DNA of 18,804 nucleotides from assembly GCA_900128565.1 (NCBI GenBank), contig LT636059.1, positions 1 to 18,804 on the forward strand, written 5' to 3'. A program made the position numbers and the translations under genes. Shown here piece after piece: positions 1 through 10,000 of the stretch. The stretch comes from Stramenopiles sp. TOSAG23-6 (lineage: Eukaryota > Sar). Each line of letters opens with the position of its first letter. Position 1 is the first letter of the stretch. Under the pieces are notes generated by a model. The model was not told the DNA's origin. It did no database searches and worked only from the letters and a program-made list of their open reading frames with translations.

Positions 1-1
1 T

Positions 2-2168
2 GTATTCTGTTGTGCACATGCGCAGCAGGTACAGGAATACTTGAGAAAATCGCATTTATGGAATACAGATGGTCGGGATAGCGAATTACCACCGCCTTTG
101 CACAAGCTTCCACTTGTGCGCATTATAAGTGACGAAACTAGTATGAGTGCTGGGGACGCACTGCGTGAAGTCGACCGCCGTCAAATTGTAAAGAGTGACC
201 CATTTGTATTAGTGAGTGGTGATGTGGTTAGTAATATTAATTTAAGAAACGTAGTCGAAGTTCATAAAACCAGACGTAAAAAAGATTCAAGCGCAATTAT
301 GACAATGGTTTTTAAGCCTGCGGCTCCAACGCACCCGACACGTCAACTTCACGAAGACCTTGTTATAAATATGAACTTGGAGACAAACCAAATTTTAGGT
401 TATGAAGATAACTCAGAGTGTGCCGTTGTTAATATGATGCGTGACACTTTTCGTGAGCACAGTCGAGTTTCAATTCGTCATGACTTGTTGGATTGTCATA
501 TTGATGTCTGCTCTCCCGAAGTGTTAGAACAGTTTTCAGCAAATTATGATTATCAGGATATTCGTAAGAATTATGTTCATAATGAAGTTGTTAATATTGA
601 GCTTGGTTGGAAATATTATGGGCATATTGTACGTGATAAATATGCAGCTCGCGTACAAGATCTACGAACATATGATGCTATTAGTAGAGATATCATTCAT
701 CGGTGGACATTTCCTGTAATGCCTGATTCGACTTTTGGTTTAGGTGCTAGTTACTCATACCATAGATGCGAGGGTGGTGGAGGATATTACAGGGAGCAAG
801 GTGTTTCAATTGCTAGAGGAGCTAAAATTGGAAAAGGGACTGTGCTTGGTGCTGGGTGTTCCATAGGAGAAGGAGCTTATATCAGTCAATGTGTTATGTA
901 CGTGGTTCAGCATGAATTTCAAATTTATTTATTTTTTTCGTACGAAATTGTATACCTAACATTTTTTTTTTTAACATATTTGTTCACAATACATTGGTAG
1001 GGGTTGTCTTGTCGGTGATAATGCAAATGTAAGAGGAAGTTATCTCTGGGATTCTGCAAGAATCGATGACAATGCTCAAGTTTTTGATTCGGTGATTTGT
1101 AATAGTGCTCATATTTGCAAAGATGTCATTATAAATTCTGGTTCAATTATTAGTTTTAATTGTGTTGTACGGTCTAGCATTGAAGTACCAAAGTTTACAA
1201 GGATTACTTTGATGCCGGAACAAAAAGATGAGTTTGATTCATTTGGCGATTTCGATGAAGATGTTAATACTACACAACAAAAAGTAAAAGAAACCGCTGA
1301 AACTGCAACACTTCCTGAACGTGTCAGTGGACGTATCTATACAAATAAAGAATGGGATTTTAACTTTTGTAGTGATGGTGAATCTGATAATGATGATGAT
1401 CAATTTGAAACACAATGTAGTAAAAAAACAAAGGCTTTACAAGCGACATTCATGGGAGCCGTCAAATCTCAACAACTTCGGGCACAACGATGGAACAAAT
1501 ATGATCATTCTTTGATGAAGACATTACAATTTGACAAAGAGTATAATAATAATAAACATGATAGAAACGACACTAAAGGTGATGAAGACGAAGGTGAAAG
1601 TAGATTTCGGAATGGAGTTCGCGATTATATTTTACATGGTATAGAAGAAGGTCATACATTTGATGAAATTGGAATGGAGTTAAAAAGTTTTAAACATTCT
1701 GAATTCAAAGATTTTACTGATTGTGTAGTGGCAATTGTTCCTGTGATTATCGACTTAGCAATAACAAAATATGCAGATAAAGATAAAATGCAGATACTCA
1801 AAGGCTTACAGCAAATGTTGAATGAGTATGCTCCTTTAATAAGCTTTTTCCAGGTAAACAGCGACGAGGAACCCCTCGAAGATTCAGTGTACATTGGGGC
1901 AATTTATTCATTGGAAGAATATGTTTTACATAGCAATTGCAGAGACGATATTCAATCGATGTTTGGTTTTATTCTACAATTCATGTGGGAATCTGATATT
2001 ACCACGATAGATGCAGTGACAGAATGGGCGAAGCAGCGAGAAGAAGATGACGATGACGTTCCAGAAAAGATTTTATTTTACAGTGAGAGAACACAGAAGT
2101 TTTTGGAAGAGATGAAGTCTATTAGCTCCGATGAAGAAAGCGAATACAGTGATAGCGATTCATCGTAA
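2..2168 (+). CDS. EIF2B5: Translation initiation factor eIF2B subunit epsilon, 5' partial, spliced (2..897, 995..2168)
   Basis: Catalytic subunit of the guanine-nucleotide exchange factor that reloads eIF2 with GTP in the cytosol. The frame is open from base 2, so the gene starts outside the window; about the first 100 residues (start of the nucleotidyltransferase-like domain) are missing. The visible 689 residues begin with V-F-C-C-A-H-A-Q-Q and S-G-D-V-V-S-N-I-N (nucleotidyltransferase-like). Left-handed beta-helix hexapeptide repeats follow around the splice junction (IARGAKIGKG, then VIGRGCLVGDN). The C-terminus is an acidic all-helical W2/eIF2B-epsilon domain ending in a Ser/Asp/Glu-rich tail. 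One intron interrupts the hexapeptide repeats; joining 897 to 995 keeps frame and restores V-I-G-R-G-C. A possible AATAAA lies at 2177-2182, close behind the stop. Family assignment is confident; the exact splice site is inferred. Confidence 0.93.
898..994 (+). other. Introner-family intron 1 (in eIF2B epsilon), apparent GT...AT borders
   Basis: This 97-nt phase-2 intron starts GTACGTGG, carries CGTACGAAATTGTATACCTAAC-like core sequence near 940-960, then a T-run, and ends TTCACAATACAT. Exon 1 ends in GTTAT and exon 2 starts TGGTAGGGG, giving ATT-GGT-AGG-GGT-TGT (I-G-R-G-C), the pattern expected in eIF2B epsilon hexapeptide repeats. A conventional AG exists six bases further on (999-1000) and is also in frame, but it would delete Gly-Arg and disturb the hexapeptide register. 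AT occurs on both sides of the element, so the cut can be moved by up to 2 nt without changing the mRNA. Confidence 0.85.
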
Positions 2169-2308
2169 ACCATATAAATAAAATCTAATTACATTTTAAA
2201 AGTTTTAGAATTTATCATTGATTTTTTATTGATTTAAAGAGTGGAGTGTTTTATTTTGTTGATCTCCAAAATACCTTTTGACTTGAGGAAGGGAAGGTAG
2301 AGTAATTC

Positions 2309-3373
2309 TTAGTCAACCCAGTTTTTTCCTTCAGTATACGTCACGTTTTGGACAGCTTGAAATGCAGTAAATCCCATAGCTGTACTAGCCCCAGCTGTAC
2401 TAGAAGCAGCAAGTGCGGAAATACCTTCTTCCACACCAACAACTGGGCGAAGCCAATTGGAAGCACCAAACGAAACATCTGTCCCTACGAAGCAACCACA
2501 AGCTCCACCAATAGAAACGGACAAAGCTGCATCTGCCTTTAGATTGCCATATGAGGCATGCCCAACACCATCAAGCATATCGGAATAGAGGAAACGACCA
2601 CTGCGGAGACCTACAAAGAAAGCAAGGCCACAGCCAACTGTTGTGCCAAGAGCAGTTTGGTTAAAGGAGTAACCTGCATTAGAAAAAGCTGATACCAGTG
2701 GCTGCCAAGAAGTTCCCGAGAAAAGTGCGGCTGTTCCAAGAAGAAGACCAGTATGTATTTGTTCCTTGACATTAATCGTTTGATCAACTGCCACAGATTT
2801 GAGTGCGTAATATAAAGAATGACCAGCAAAGACACCCAAACCATCACCAATACCAGTATATAGTGCAAATTGTGCACTGTCAGCGGCAACGTTTTGCGAT
2901 TCTGCAAACGTACAAGCTGTTTGCCAACCAAAGCCAGCTGGAAATATTTTAGACACCATTACTTCTGCTGTAATGACAAAACGATCACGAAGCATCGCTG
3001 GGAATGATACCTTTTCTGATTCAGCAATAGCGTGCTTCAACATTATTTGACCTACGTCAGCTTTTAGAGATGGTTGCCGCGACAATTCATTTCGAGAAAT
3101 TGCGTGGTGCAAGGTGTGAATTTGATCGATTCCAACTTTTCGCATTGCGGATTCAAACTCTTCTTTGCTAAGAGAATTGTCTTTGTTCGTGTCAATTGAT
3201 CGAAAGAGGTTGTTTATCTCACTAGTGGTTCGAGAAAGTGTGCGTACAAGATTTGTGGCCTTTCCTTCAGACGTCTCTTCTGTTGTACTCAATCGAACGT
3301 CAGAGGAGAGAGTAGAAAATGTCGTAGTGCATCGGCGGCGTGAAGCCAAGAGCGCTTTGCGTACTAAAGCCAT
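2309..3373 (-). CDS. EF-hand protein with hydrophobic membrane-type core, probable mitochondrial targeting
   Basis: I do not recognise a named family. The first ATG in the frame is at 3373 (MALVRKALLASRRR), giving 354 residues; the frame is open a little further upstream but without an ATG. The N-terminus is rich in Arg, Ala and Ser and lacks acidic residues, as in mitochondrial presequences. A canonical EF-hand loop lies at about residues 61-72 (D-T-N-K-D-N-S-L-S-K-E-E: ligands at 1, 3, 5, 7, 9, 12). From about residue 140 the protein becomes Gly/Ala-rich with several hydrophobic stretches, suggesting four or more membrane helices, and it ends GKNWVD. I infer a calcium-responsive organelle membrane protein; substrate and function are unknown. 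It converges on eIF2B epsilon (140 bp between stops) and diverges from the glycosyltransferase gene. Confidence 0.75.
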   Translation of the reverse strand: MALVRKALLASRRRCTTTFSTLSSDVRLSTTEETSEGKATNLVRTLSRTTSEINNLFRSIDTNKDNSLSKEEFESAMRKVGIDQIHTLHHAISRNELSRQPSLKADVGQIMLKHAIAESEKVSFPAMLRDRFVITAEVMVSKIFPAGFGWQTACTFAESQNVAADSAQFALYTGIGDGLGVFAGHSLYYALKSVAVDQTINVKEQIHTGLLLGTAALFSGTSWQPLVSAFSNAGYSFNQTALGTTVGCGLAFFVGLRSGRFLYSDMLDGVGHASYGNLKADAALSVSIGGACGCFVGTDVSFGASNWLRPVVGVEEGISALAASSTAGASTAMGFTAFQAVQNVTYTEGKNWVD

Positions 3374-3684
3374 TCTTTCGCAATGAATGAATAAGAGTGG
3401 TTTAAGATAACTTTGTGTTTGCAAAAATAATTATGTTTAGAAAATGAGCAAACTCGTGAAGGCAGGTACAAGTTGTTGATGTCAAAGGTACACTTTGCTA
3501 TCAAATTGCTGTTATATTCGTTCTAATTACTATCAATTTTAGCGCTGATCTCGTAACTGTTAACTTTTTGACCTTGACAACTTGTAATATAGTACGGAAG
3601 TTCCTTTAACTTTTACAATATGCAAATTTAACAACTGCCCAACTCGGGAACAAGTATTATTTTTCAGAAAAGTAGGACCACACA
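3374..3684. other. Divergent intergenic region
   Basis: This 311-bp AT-rich stretch lies between the start codons of the EF-hand gene (-) and the GT8-like gene (+), so it should hold both promoters. I see no ORF, RNA gene or convincing TATA box. AACTT/TTGAC-type words recur (near 3555-3590), but I cannot assign a function. Confidence 0.5.
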
Positions 3685-5838
3685 ATGGTACTTACTTCAA
3701 GAAAGAAACAAAAAGCTTCTCGAGAACTGCAAAGTCCAGTAAATCAACCAAATTCAACGACGAATGGTCGCAGATATACACTGTGCATAGTATTTGTCGT
3801 TTCTGTGATTTTGTTTTCAGTTGTATTTTTGCAAACCAGCTTGTGGATTCATCAAATGTTAGAAGGGAGTCAACGTAAAATGGGAGTTGTAGGATATGAT
3901 GCAATACAACAACGTGAGGGCAACAACTGGAAGAATAGTATAGGACTTCATAAAACAAACAAATTTAGCATGGATAATTCGACCCAACAAATTATAATAT
4001 TGGGCACCCCAGGCATTGGAGCGCATCATGTATCCCGTTACCTCGCTAAGATTGGTTGTTACTCTGATATAGCTGGTGATGCATTCAGTCGAATGAATAC
4101 TTCATCTAATAATCCATTTGGTCGCAGTGATAATAGCCGTCTTTTAAATGCCGCAGACAAGTTACTATCTAGTGGAATGAATCATTCGCGTAGCGAAGCG
4201 ATAAGAGGTGAAAGGAATGTGCCAGTGTGGTCATATTATGGCTACTTATCCGAAACAACGTCTATAATTGACCGTCGCCAATTCGAAGAGGTGGCTAAAG
4301 CAGTGATAGAGCAACTTGAAAAGTCAGCAACAATCGATCGAAACAGGCCATGGATGCTCAGGGATTATCGGATAACTCTTACAGCACCATTATTAATGCA
4401 ACAAATCGACCCAAGCAAGGGCTTGTGTATAATAATCGTTGAGAGTCCTACAATGTTTGCACAATCAATGCAAAAATACAGTAAATTATCAAGACTATCA
4501 GCCAGTGACTGGTCAAGTGTATGGGAACAATATCACAATGCTGCATATATGGGCTGCAAAGATTTACCTGTAATTAATGTTAACTGGGACAGAATGTCTG
4601 CGACTATAGATGATTATATTGAACATCTCCAAGATCTAGGAAATATCTTAATACAAAAATTCAACGCGAAAAATCTGCTTCCATCTCTCGCAAATACTAA
4701 ATTACCGAATGATTTAACTTGGATAGAACAACAGTATTCTCTAATCCCTGTTGTAAATTCAAAGAGTGATTACAACATGAAGTTTGTAATGCAATCCTTT
4801 TTTTCTGAAATTATTTCAAGAGAAATCAAAAAGACGTCAAAAGATTTATTTAACTTATTTAATAGTCCATATAATATTGATAAAAAGGAAACTGATAGAG
4901 TTGACTTGAATAAAAAATGGAGAGGGCGACTTATTTTTGATAGAGCCAAAGTAGAATATATTTGGACTGAAAAAAAACCATCTTGGAAATCACTGAAAAA
5001 AACTAAGAACGAAGCATATATCACAATAATAACTGGAAATGATTTTGGGTATATAGCAGGCGCCGCAGTTAATGCAGAATCTATTTATCTAATGGATGCA
5101 TCGCGTGATCTTGTTGCAATGGTTACAGATGTAGTTCACAAATCAAACCAAAATAAATTGGAAAGATTTGGCTGGAAGGTTCTCTCCATTGAAAGCATTC
5201 AAGAACCTTGGTGGAATAATCCGAAGTATAACACTCAGTGTAAAGTTGATGCTGATTCAAGTCAGAATGTGAGATGGGGTAGAATGTTTTCGAAACTTAG
5301 GCTTTGGCAACAAATTCAGTATAACAAAATATTGTATATGGATAGTGATTCATTTGGCATTGGTCCAATTTATGAAATTTTCGATGACGAAACTAGCATA
5401 ATTGTAGGCGAGCAATCTATGTCTAAACAAGATGTATTTCTTGCTGGCGTTATGCTAATGAGACCTTCAAATATTGATTTTAATGGACTGATGGCTATTT
5501 CTGAAAACGCCCCACCATTAATATGGGGTGATGTTGTCGACTGTACCGAAATGGCACTTTTGAATGTGTTTTTTAAAGGAAAATTTAAAACATTCAGCAT
5601 TAGTAGCAAACAACGAAATACTATTGCCAAACCAACAATATTCCGTAACTATGTAAAGTTTACTCCTTGGGTTGTACACTTCTCCACTCAATCTTGTGGG
5701 AAACCCTGGGCGTATTACATATTATCTGACTCATTAGGGATTCCACAATATTGTGATTTAACACCTTTTGAGCTTTGGAAATACCGAGCTGAGTTGATTG
5801 GACTTTCACAAAAAGACAACTTATTTGAGAAAATATAA
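3685..5838 (+). CDS. Type II membrane protein: sulfotransferase-like domain fused to GT8-like glycosyltransferase
   Basis: The protein is 717 residues from the ATG at 3685. A short basic Ser/Lys-rich cytosolic tail is followed by one hydrophobic segment at about residues 31-55 (YTLCIVFVVSVILF...), as in Golgi type II enzymes. Residues about 103-330 resemble a sulfotransferase: a beta-strand plus loop IIILGTPGIGAHH at 103-115, WMLRDYRITLTAPLL at 223, and IIIVESPTMFAQSM near 250. In active PAPS-dependent enzymes the last motif usually has Arg before the Ser/His-Pro; here it is Glu, so activity is doubtful. Residues about 440-700 look like a GT8/glycogenin-type domain: the nucleotide-sugar strand and the metal-binding D553-S-D555 in ILYMDSDSFG. 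Probable role: sugar transfer in the secretory pathway, donor and acceptor unknown. GT8 is likely (0.8); the sulfotransferase part is weaker (0.6). Confidence 0.82.
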   Translation: MVLTSRKKQKASRELQSPVNQPNSTTNGRRYTLCIVFVVSVILFSVVFLQTSLWIHQMLEGSQRKMGVVGYDAIQQREGNNWKNSIGLHKTNKFSMDNSTQQIIILGTPGIGAHHVSRYLAKIGCYSDIAGDAFSRMNTSSNNPFGRSDNSRLLNAADKLLSSGMNHSRSEAIRGERNVPVWSYYGYLSETTSIIDRRQFEEVAKAVIEQLEKSATIDRNRPWMLRDYRITLTAPLLMQQIDPSKGLCIIIVESPTMFAQSMQKYSKLSRLSASDWSSVWEQYHNAAYMGCKDLPVINVNWDRMSATIDDYIEHLQDLGNILIQKFNAKNLLPSLANTKLPNDLTWIEQQYSLIPVVNSKSDYNMKFVMQSFFSEIISREIKKTSKDLFNLFNSPYNIDKKETDRVDLNKKWRGRLIFDRAKVEYIWTEKKPSWKSLKKTKNEAYITIITGNDFGYIAGAAVNAESIYLMDASRDLVAMVTDVVHKSNQNKLERFGWKVLSIESIQEPWWNNPKYNTQCKVDADSSQNVRWGRMFSKLRLWQQIQYNKILYMDSDSFGIGPIYEIFDDETSIIVGEQSMSKQDVFLAGVMLMRPSNIDFNGLMAISENAPPLIWGDVVDCTEMALLNVFFKGKFKTFSISSKQRNTIAKPTIFRNYVKFTPWVVHFSTQSCGKPWAYYILSDSLGIPQYCDLTPFELWKYRAELIGLSQKDNLFEKI

Positions 5839-5886
5839 TAAATGTAAATGAATAGCTCCTTACAAAATTATGTAAGTTGTTTATTG

Positions 5887-6740
5887 TTATCGTCGATAAA
5901 ATGCAACCATAGTGTTTTCTTCTTTATGAGCAAGTTTGAGATTTGTTAGATACAAAATTGTCCTAGTAGAAAAATAGTTGAAATTCCGTTGAAATTCAGA
6001 ATGAAAAGGTACCTGTGAGCTGCTCTCATTAAATTCTGTGTGTGTCTGGCGATTGGAAGGCTTTGAATGTAGACTGTACCAGGTCCACAAACACGTGTCA
6101 TGAATAAGCCACTACCTCCAAAACAAACTTTTTTAATACTACCAACATATTTCACATCAAGCGAAACACTTTCAGAATATGCTACCAGGCAACCGCCATC
6201 CACAACCATTTTTTCATTCGGAGCCAAGTTTCTCTTAACAATTGTGCCACCAGCATGAATGAAGGCTATTCCATTACCACTTATTCTTTGCATGAGAAAA
6301 CCTTCACCTCCGAACATACCGACTTTGATTTTATTTTGGAGAAACGCTGATATTTCTATTTTGCCCATGCCACAAAGAAATGCATCTCGCTGACAAATTA
6401 ATGAACCTGCTGTAGAAAAATCAACGGCAACAATTTTACCAACGTGAGGTGCAGCAAAAGAAACGTACCCTGTGTTATTACTAGAATTCAAAAATTCATT
6501 TTGGAATAAACCTTCCCCAGAAATATATCTTGATATCGCCTTACAAATGCCACCACCTGTTGAAGTTTCAAAGGATATCTGCTCACTAGAATAGCAAAAT
6601 GAACCTGGTTCACCTATACACATTTCACCCGGACCAAGTATGCATTGCACTAATTGCATCTCGGAACCAAATATTTGATATCTAGAAGTCTGGATTGAAC
6701 TTTCATTATTGTCCATTCTTGTATTCAAAGAATGAAACAT
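5887..6740 (-). CDS. AIM24 / TIGR00266 family protein, spliced
   Basis: The body shows the AIM24 beta-prism pattern: repeated Gly-rich turns and segments such as GMFGGEGFLMQRISGNG, FIHAGGTIVKRNL, VDGGCLVAY and a closing CFGGSGLFMTRVCGPGTVYIQSLP, which is characteristic of the family. Eukaryotic members act in mitochondria (cristae/MICOS organisation in yeast), but no clear presequence is seen here. Start codons at 6740 (MFHSLNTR) or 6716 (MDNNESS) are both possible. Unspliced, the frame would run into intron sequence and stop at 5946. Splicing from the donor at 6012 leads to a TAA at 5887 by either of two acceptors (5963 or 5909), giving tails ...HRTILYLTNLKLAHKEEN... or ...HRVAFYRR. The stop is only 48 bp from the stop of the converging glycosyltransferase gene. 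Confidence 0.85.
5909..6012 (-). other. Diverged introner-family intron 7 (in AIM24 gene); 3' end ambiguous (5909 or 5963)
   Basis: On the minus strand the intron opens GTACCTTTTCATTCTGAATTT, which nearly matches intron 4 of the exchanger gene, and contains ATTTTGTATCTAAC, the family core. A conventional acceptor CTACTAG before the core would give a 50-nt intron (5963..6012) and turn the core into coding sequence. Removal of the whole element up to CACTAT gives 104 nt (5909..6012), close to the size of the other copies. Both keep the same frame and stop codon. Exon 1 ends CAC AG. Confidence 0.55.
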
Positions 6741-6905
6741 TAATAATATTTGTTTGTTGGCCCGTCTGTCGTCACTATGAAATGAAGCAGAATCGCACGA
6801 AATAATGAAATAATCAATCCTCAAAATCAAATTCGAAACGTCAAATGAAAAAAACGTATCTTCTTCGACTTCGATCGAGTATACAAATAATTATCAAATA
6901 TAGCT

Positions 6906-6929
6906 AATTGAATTGAATTCAATTCAATT
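6906..6929. promoter_or_regulatory. 24-bp perfect palindrome in bidirectional promoter
   Basis: The sequence is two copies of AATTG followed by two copies of AATTC and a final AATT, identical on both strands and centred on GAATTC. It lies in the 274-bp region between the divergent starts of the AIM24 gene and the Na+/H+ exchanger gene. It could be a dimeric factor site or only a low-complexity AT repeat. Confidence 0.5.
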
Positions 6930-7014
6930 CAATCAATCACATCAATTGGTACCACACTTAGTCATCACGATACGAAGCATAGCATAATCATAAAATCATT
7001 AGAAATTTCGAGTA

Positions 7015-10000
7015 ATGACGAGTGTATCTCGTTTCTTGATTGTGATATTACTCGCCAGTTTGCTGAGTATTACCAATGCAAGTTCACAAAGTTTTGGTGA
7101 AAATAAGGACAAAACGGGAGGCGGGCTATTCGTTATTTTAACCCTCATCGTAGGAGTGATCATCCAAGCGTTTTTCGATAATGGTCATCGTGAGATACTT
7201 CCATATACAACAATCATGCTTCTTTTTGGTGGAATCCTTGGAATTTTAAATGAAGAAGGAGAATGTTTGGGTCAAAGCACGAGCTGTCAGCTTCACGGAA
7301 AACAGAGTTGCACACTTCACCACCAGTGTGACTGGAATCGATCTTTTGATTTGGGTATGCTGCAATATTCAATCGAAATTTGGACAAATATTGACCCCCA
7401 TGTACTCCTTAATTTATTTTTACCTGCACTAATTTATGTATGTTTTATTTTTTTTCAAATTCTAATTTGTTTTTCGTACGAAATTTTGTACCTAACAAAT
7501 TGAAATTGTTTTTTGAAATATTTTTCCAAAATACATGCTTCGTCACACAAAGTTGACTATCATATTTTTCATCACGTTATATATCAAGTTTTTGCACTTG
7601 CTGGCCCTGGTGTCTTAATAGCGAGTAGTTTAATTGCCACATTTTCAAAATTGGCTTTTGACTACCAATGGAATTGGAATACAGCTTTTATGTTCGGCTC
7701 AATTTTAAGTGCTACTGATCCAGTCGCAGTAGTTGCTATTTTACACGACCTGGGTGCACCTCGTAAGTTAAGCATAGTTATAGAGGCAGAATCCTTGTTT
7801 AATGATGGAACAGCATTAGTTTGTTTTTCTGTATTTGTGAAACTCCTTATAGAAGAACAGAGTAATACAACAATCTTTTCTCAAATTCCTTTTTTTCTGC
7901 AATTGGCACTAGGCGGTGCTTGTCTCGGATACTTGAGCGGTCGTATAATGGTATTCTGTCTTCACCATATTCGACATTCTGTCCAACAAGCGATTGTAAC
8001 TTTAATTTTTGCATATAGCACTCACATACTCGCTGAACAAATTGAGGTATCAGGCGTAATTGCCACAGTGTGTCTCGGTTTGGTGTATGCAACGATGGGG
8101 CGTACTAAGCTAACTGATGCTGAAAAAANGAATGAATTCTGGGAGATGTTAGAGTGGATAGCAAATACTATCATATTTAGTATAGCAGGAATGATTATGT
8201 TCCAAAGTATATTCTCACAATCTGAATATATTACGCTCAGGGACTTTTTATTATTATTAGCTTTATATGCCGCCACAAACATAATTCGCGCTATTACTCA
8301 TTTAGTTTTGTTACCCATTCTATGTACTGGGTATGGCACAACAAGAGAAGAACTTGCAATGATGTCATGGTCAGGTTTACGTGGTGCTGTTGGACTAATA
8401 TTAGGATTAATGGTCTTTAGGCGACCTAATGGAGAATACAAGGGCCTTCTATCATCCGGTATGAGCCTTGAAGAAATCGAAAAAATGAAAGCAGAGATAC
8501 TTTTTCATGTAGCAGGTATTTCTGTGCTTACACTACTTATTAACGGAACAACCGTACCATATCTAGCGAAAGCATTAGGATTATCAAAGCAATCATCAGC
8601 TTCAAAGTTCACTTATAATGTTTGGTCAATGCATGTCACTGAGGAAAATGAAGAAGAATTGACTCGGATGCGACATCATAAATTTTATAGACATGCAAAT
8701 TGGAATGTTGTTTTGCAATATTTACCAGTACTCAATGAAGAAGTGTTAGAAAAAANGNANGNAAAAATTAGATCAGAATCTATATAAAAATATTAAAAAT
8801 GGTCATCTGAAGATGCTAAATTCGAAGTATCGTAATGAGAGACTTCCGACTGTGTTACAAGACATGGCTAAATTCCCTGTTCAATGGGCATTATTTACTT
8901 CTAAAAAACAAAGGCGTCAATTTATCCGTACACATTGGGAATTAGTCATTGAGGCCAGAAAACGTGCTTTAGATATCATGCAGGCTCATTATTGGAGTCA
9001 GTTTTATGATGGATTTGTTGGCGGTGAAGCTTTAAAACTCGTAATACAGTCAAAAAATATGGCGATGGATGATGTTACAGAATATGAACATCCGCCACAT
9101 GACAACAGCAGACTTGATAAATGTGAAATCAATGACTGGCACTACCTTGAACCTCATATGATAGTTGGAAAATTTGCAAGAAAATGTAATCATGCAATGC
9201 AAAATATCATTCATAAAATTCCTTTTCTTGAAAAGTTGACAAGACATCATATGTACAATAGAATGCATTTTATAATGGATACAATGCATGTACGATTTCA
9301 TAATGAATTTCAAATGTATTGTTTTTTCGATCGAAATTCCGTANCTAANGAGTTTTTTCTTTAAATATCCTTTCACGATACATTGCTTTATTCAAGCACA
9401 CGATGAAGTAATTCATCAACTTGGGGTTCAAGAAAAAGAATCTTTAGAAAGTCTTACGTCTGCAGCCGATGAGGATACTACAAATCAACGTTCACAACTT
9501 GCCATCAAAATGCGCGTCGCTGCAAAAGATCTGGATCATATTTGTCAGGTCAAACTTCATCACATTGCACAAGAAGCATATTCAAAAGTAGGAGACCATC
9601 TTGATTTGAAACATTTACAAATATATATTGAAAAAGCGTTTCCTACATTTGAACTTGGTAATTATGAAGATTATATCAAAGTGCTTCTTTCTACAATATT
9701 ATTCGAGTCTAATTTGAAGTCTCGCCTTAATTCCAAATCATTGAAAACAGAAGATCAGAAACAATCTATTGGTAGTGACCAGCAACAAAAGCTTCAACTT
9801 TTCGATCATGAAGCATATTTGCTTCTTTCAGATTATATGCATCACGATCACCATCCAGTGTTGCTTGGCCTCGTAAAAGCTGAGTTAGAATCAGCGAGGG
9901 TACCTTTTCATTATGAAATTTTTAAAATCTATTAATTTTTTTGAATGAAATTTTGTACCTAACGATTTAGTTTTTGAATATTTTCCACAACACAGGATAA

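Noticed and set aside
991-1000. Canonical acceptor AG at 999-1000 for intron 1
   Set aside because: It is in frame and cannot be excluded from sequence, but it would remove Gly-Arg from the conserved hexapeptide repeat, and the family pattern favours the cut after ATACAT.
1652-1894. Antisense ORF inside eIF2B epsilon
   Set aside because: Opposite strand of a conserved W2 domain; no start context or homology.
7250-7432. Small ORF overlapping the first exchanger exon
   Set aside because: It lies in another frame of a strongly supported exon and shows no domain.
8813-9364. A separate gene starting at 8813
   Set aside because: Its frame is open upstream of the ATG back to the N run and continues the exchanger's cytosolic domain; it is the same gene after a frame error.
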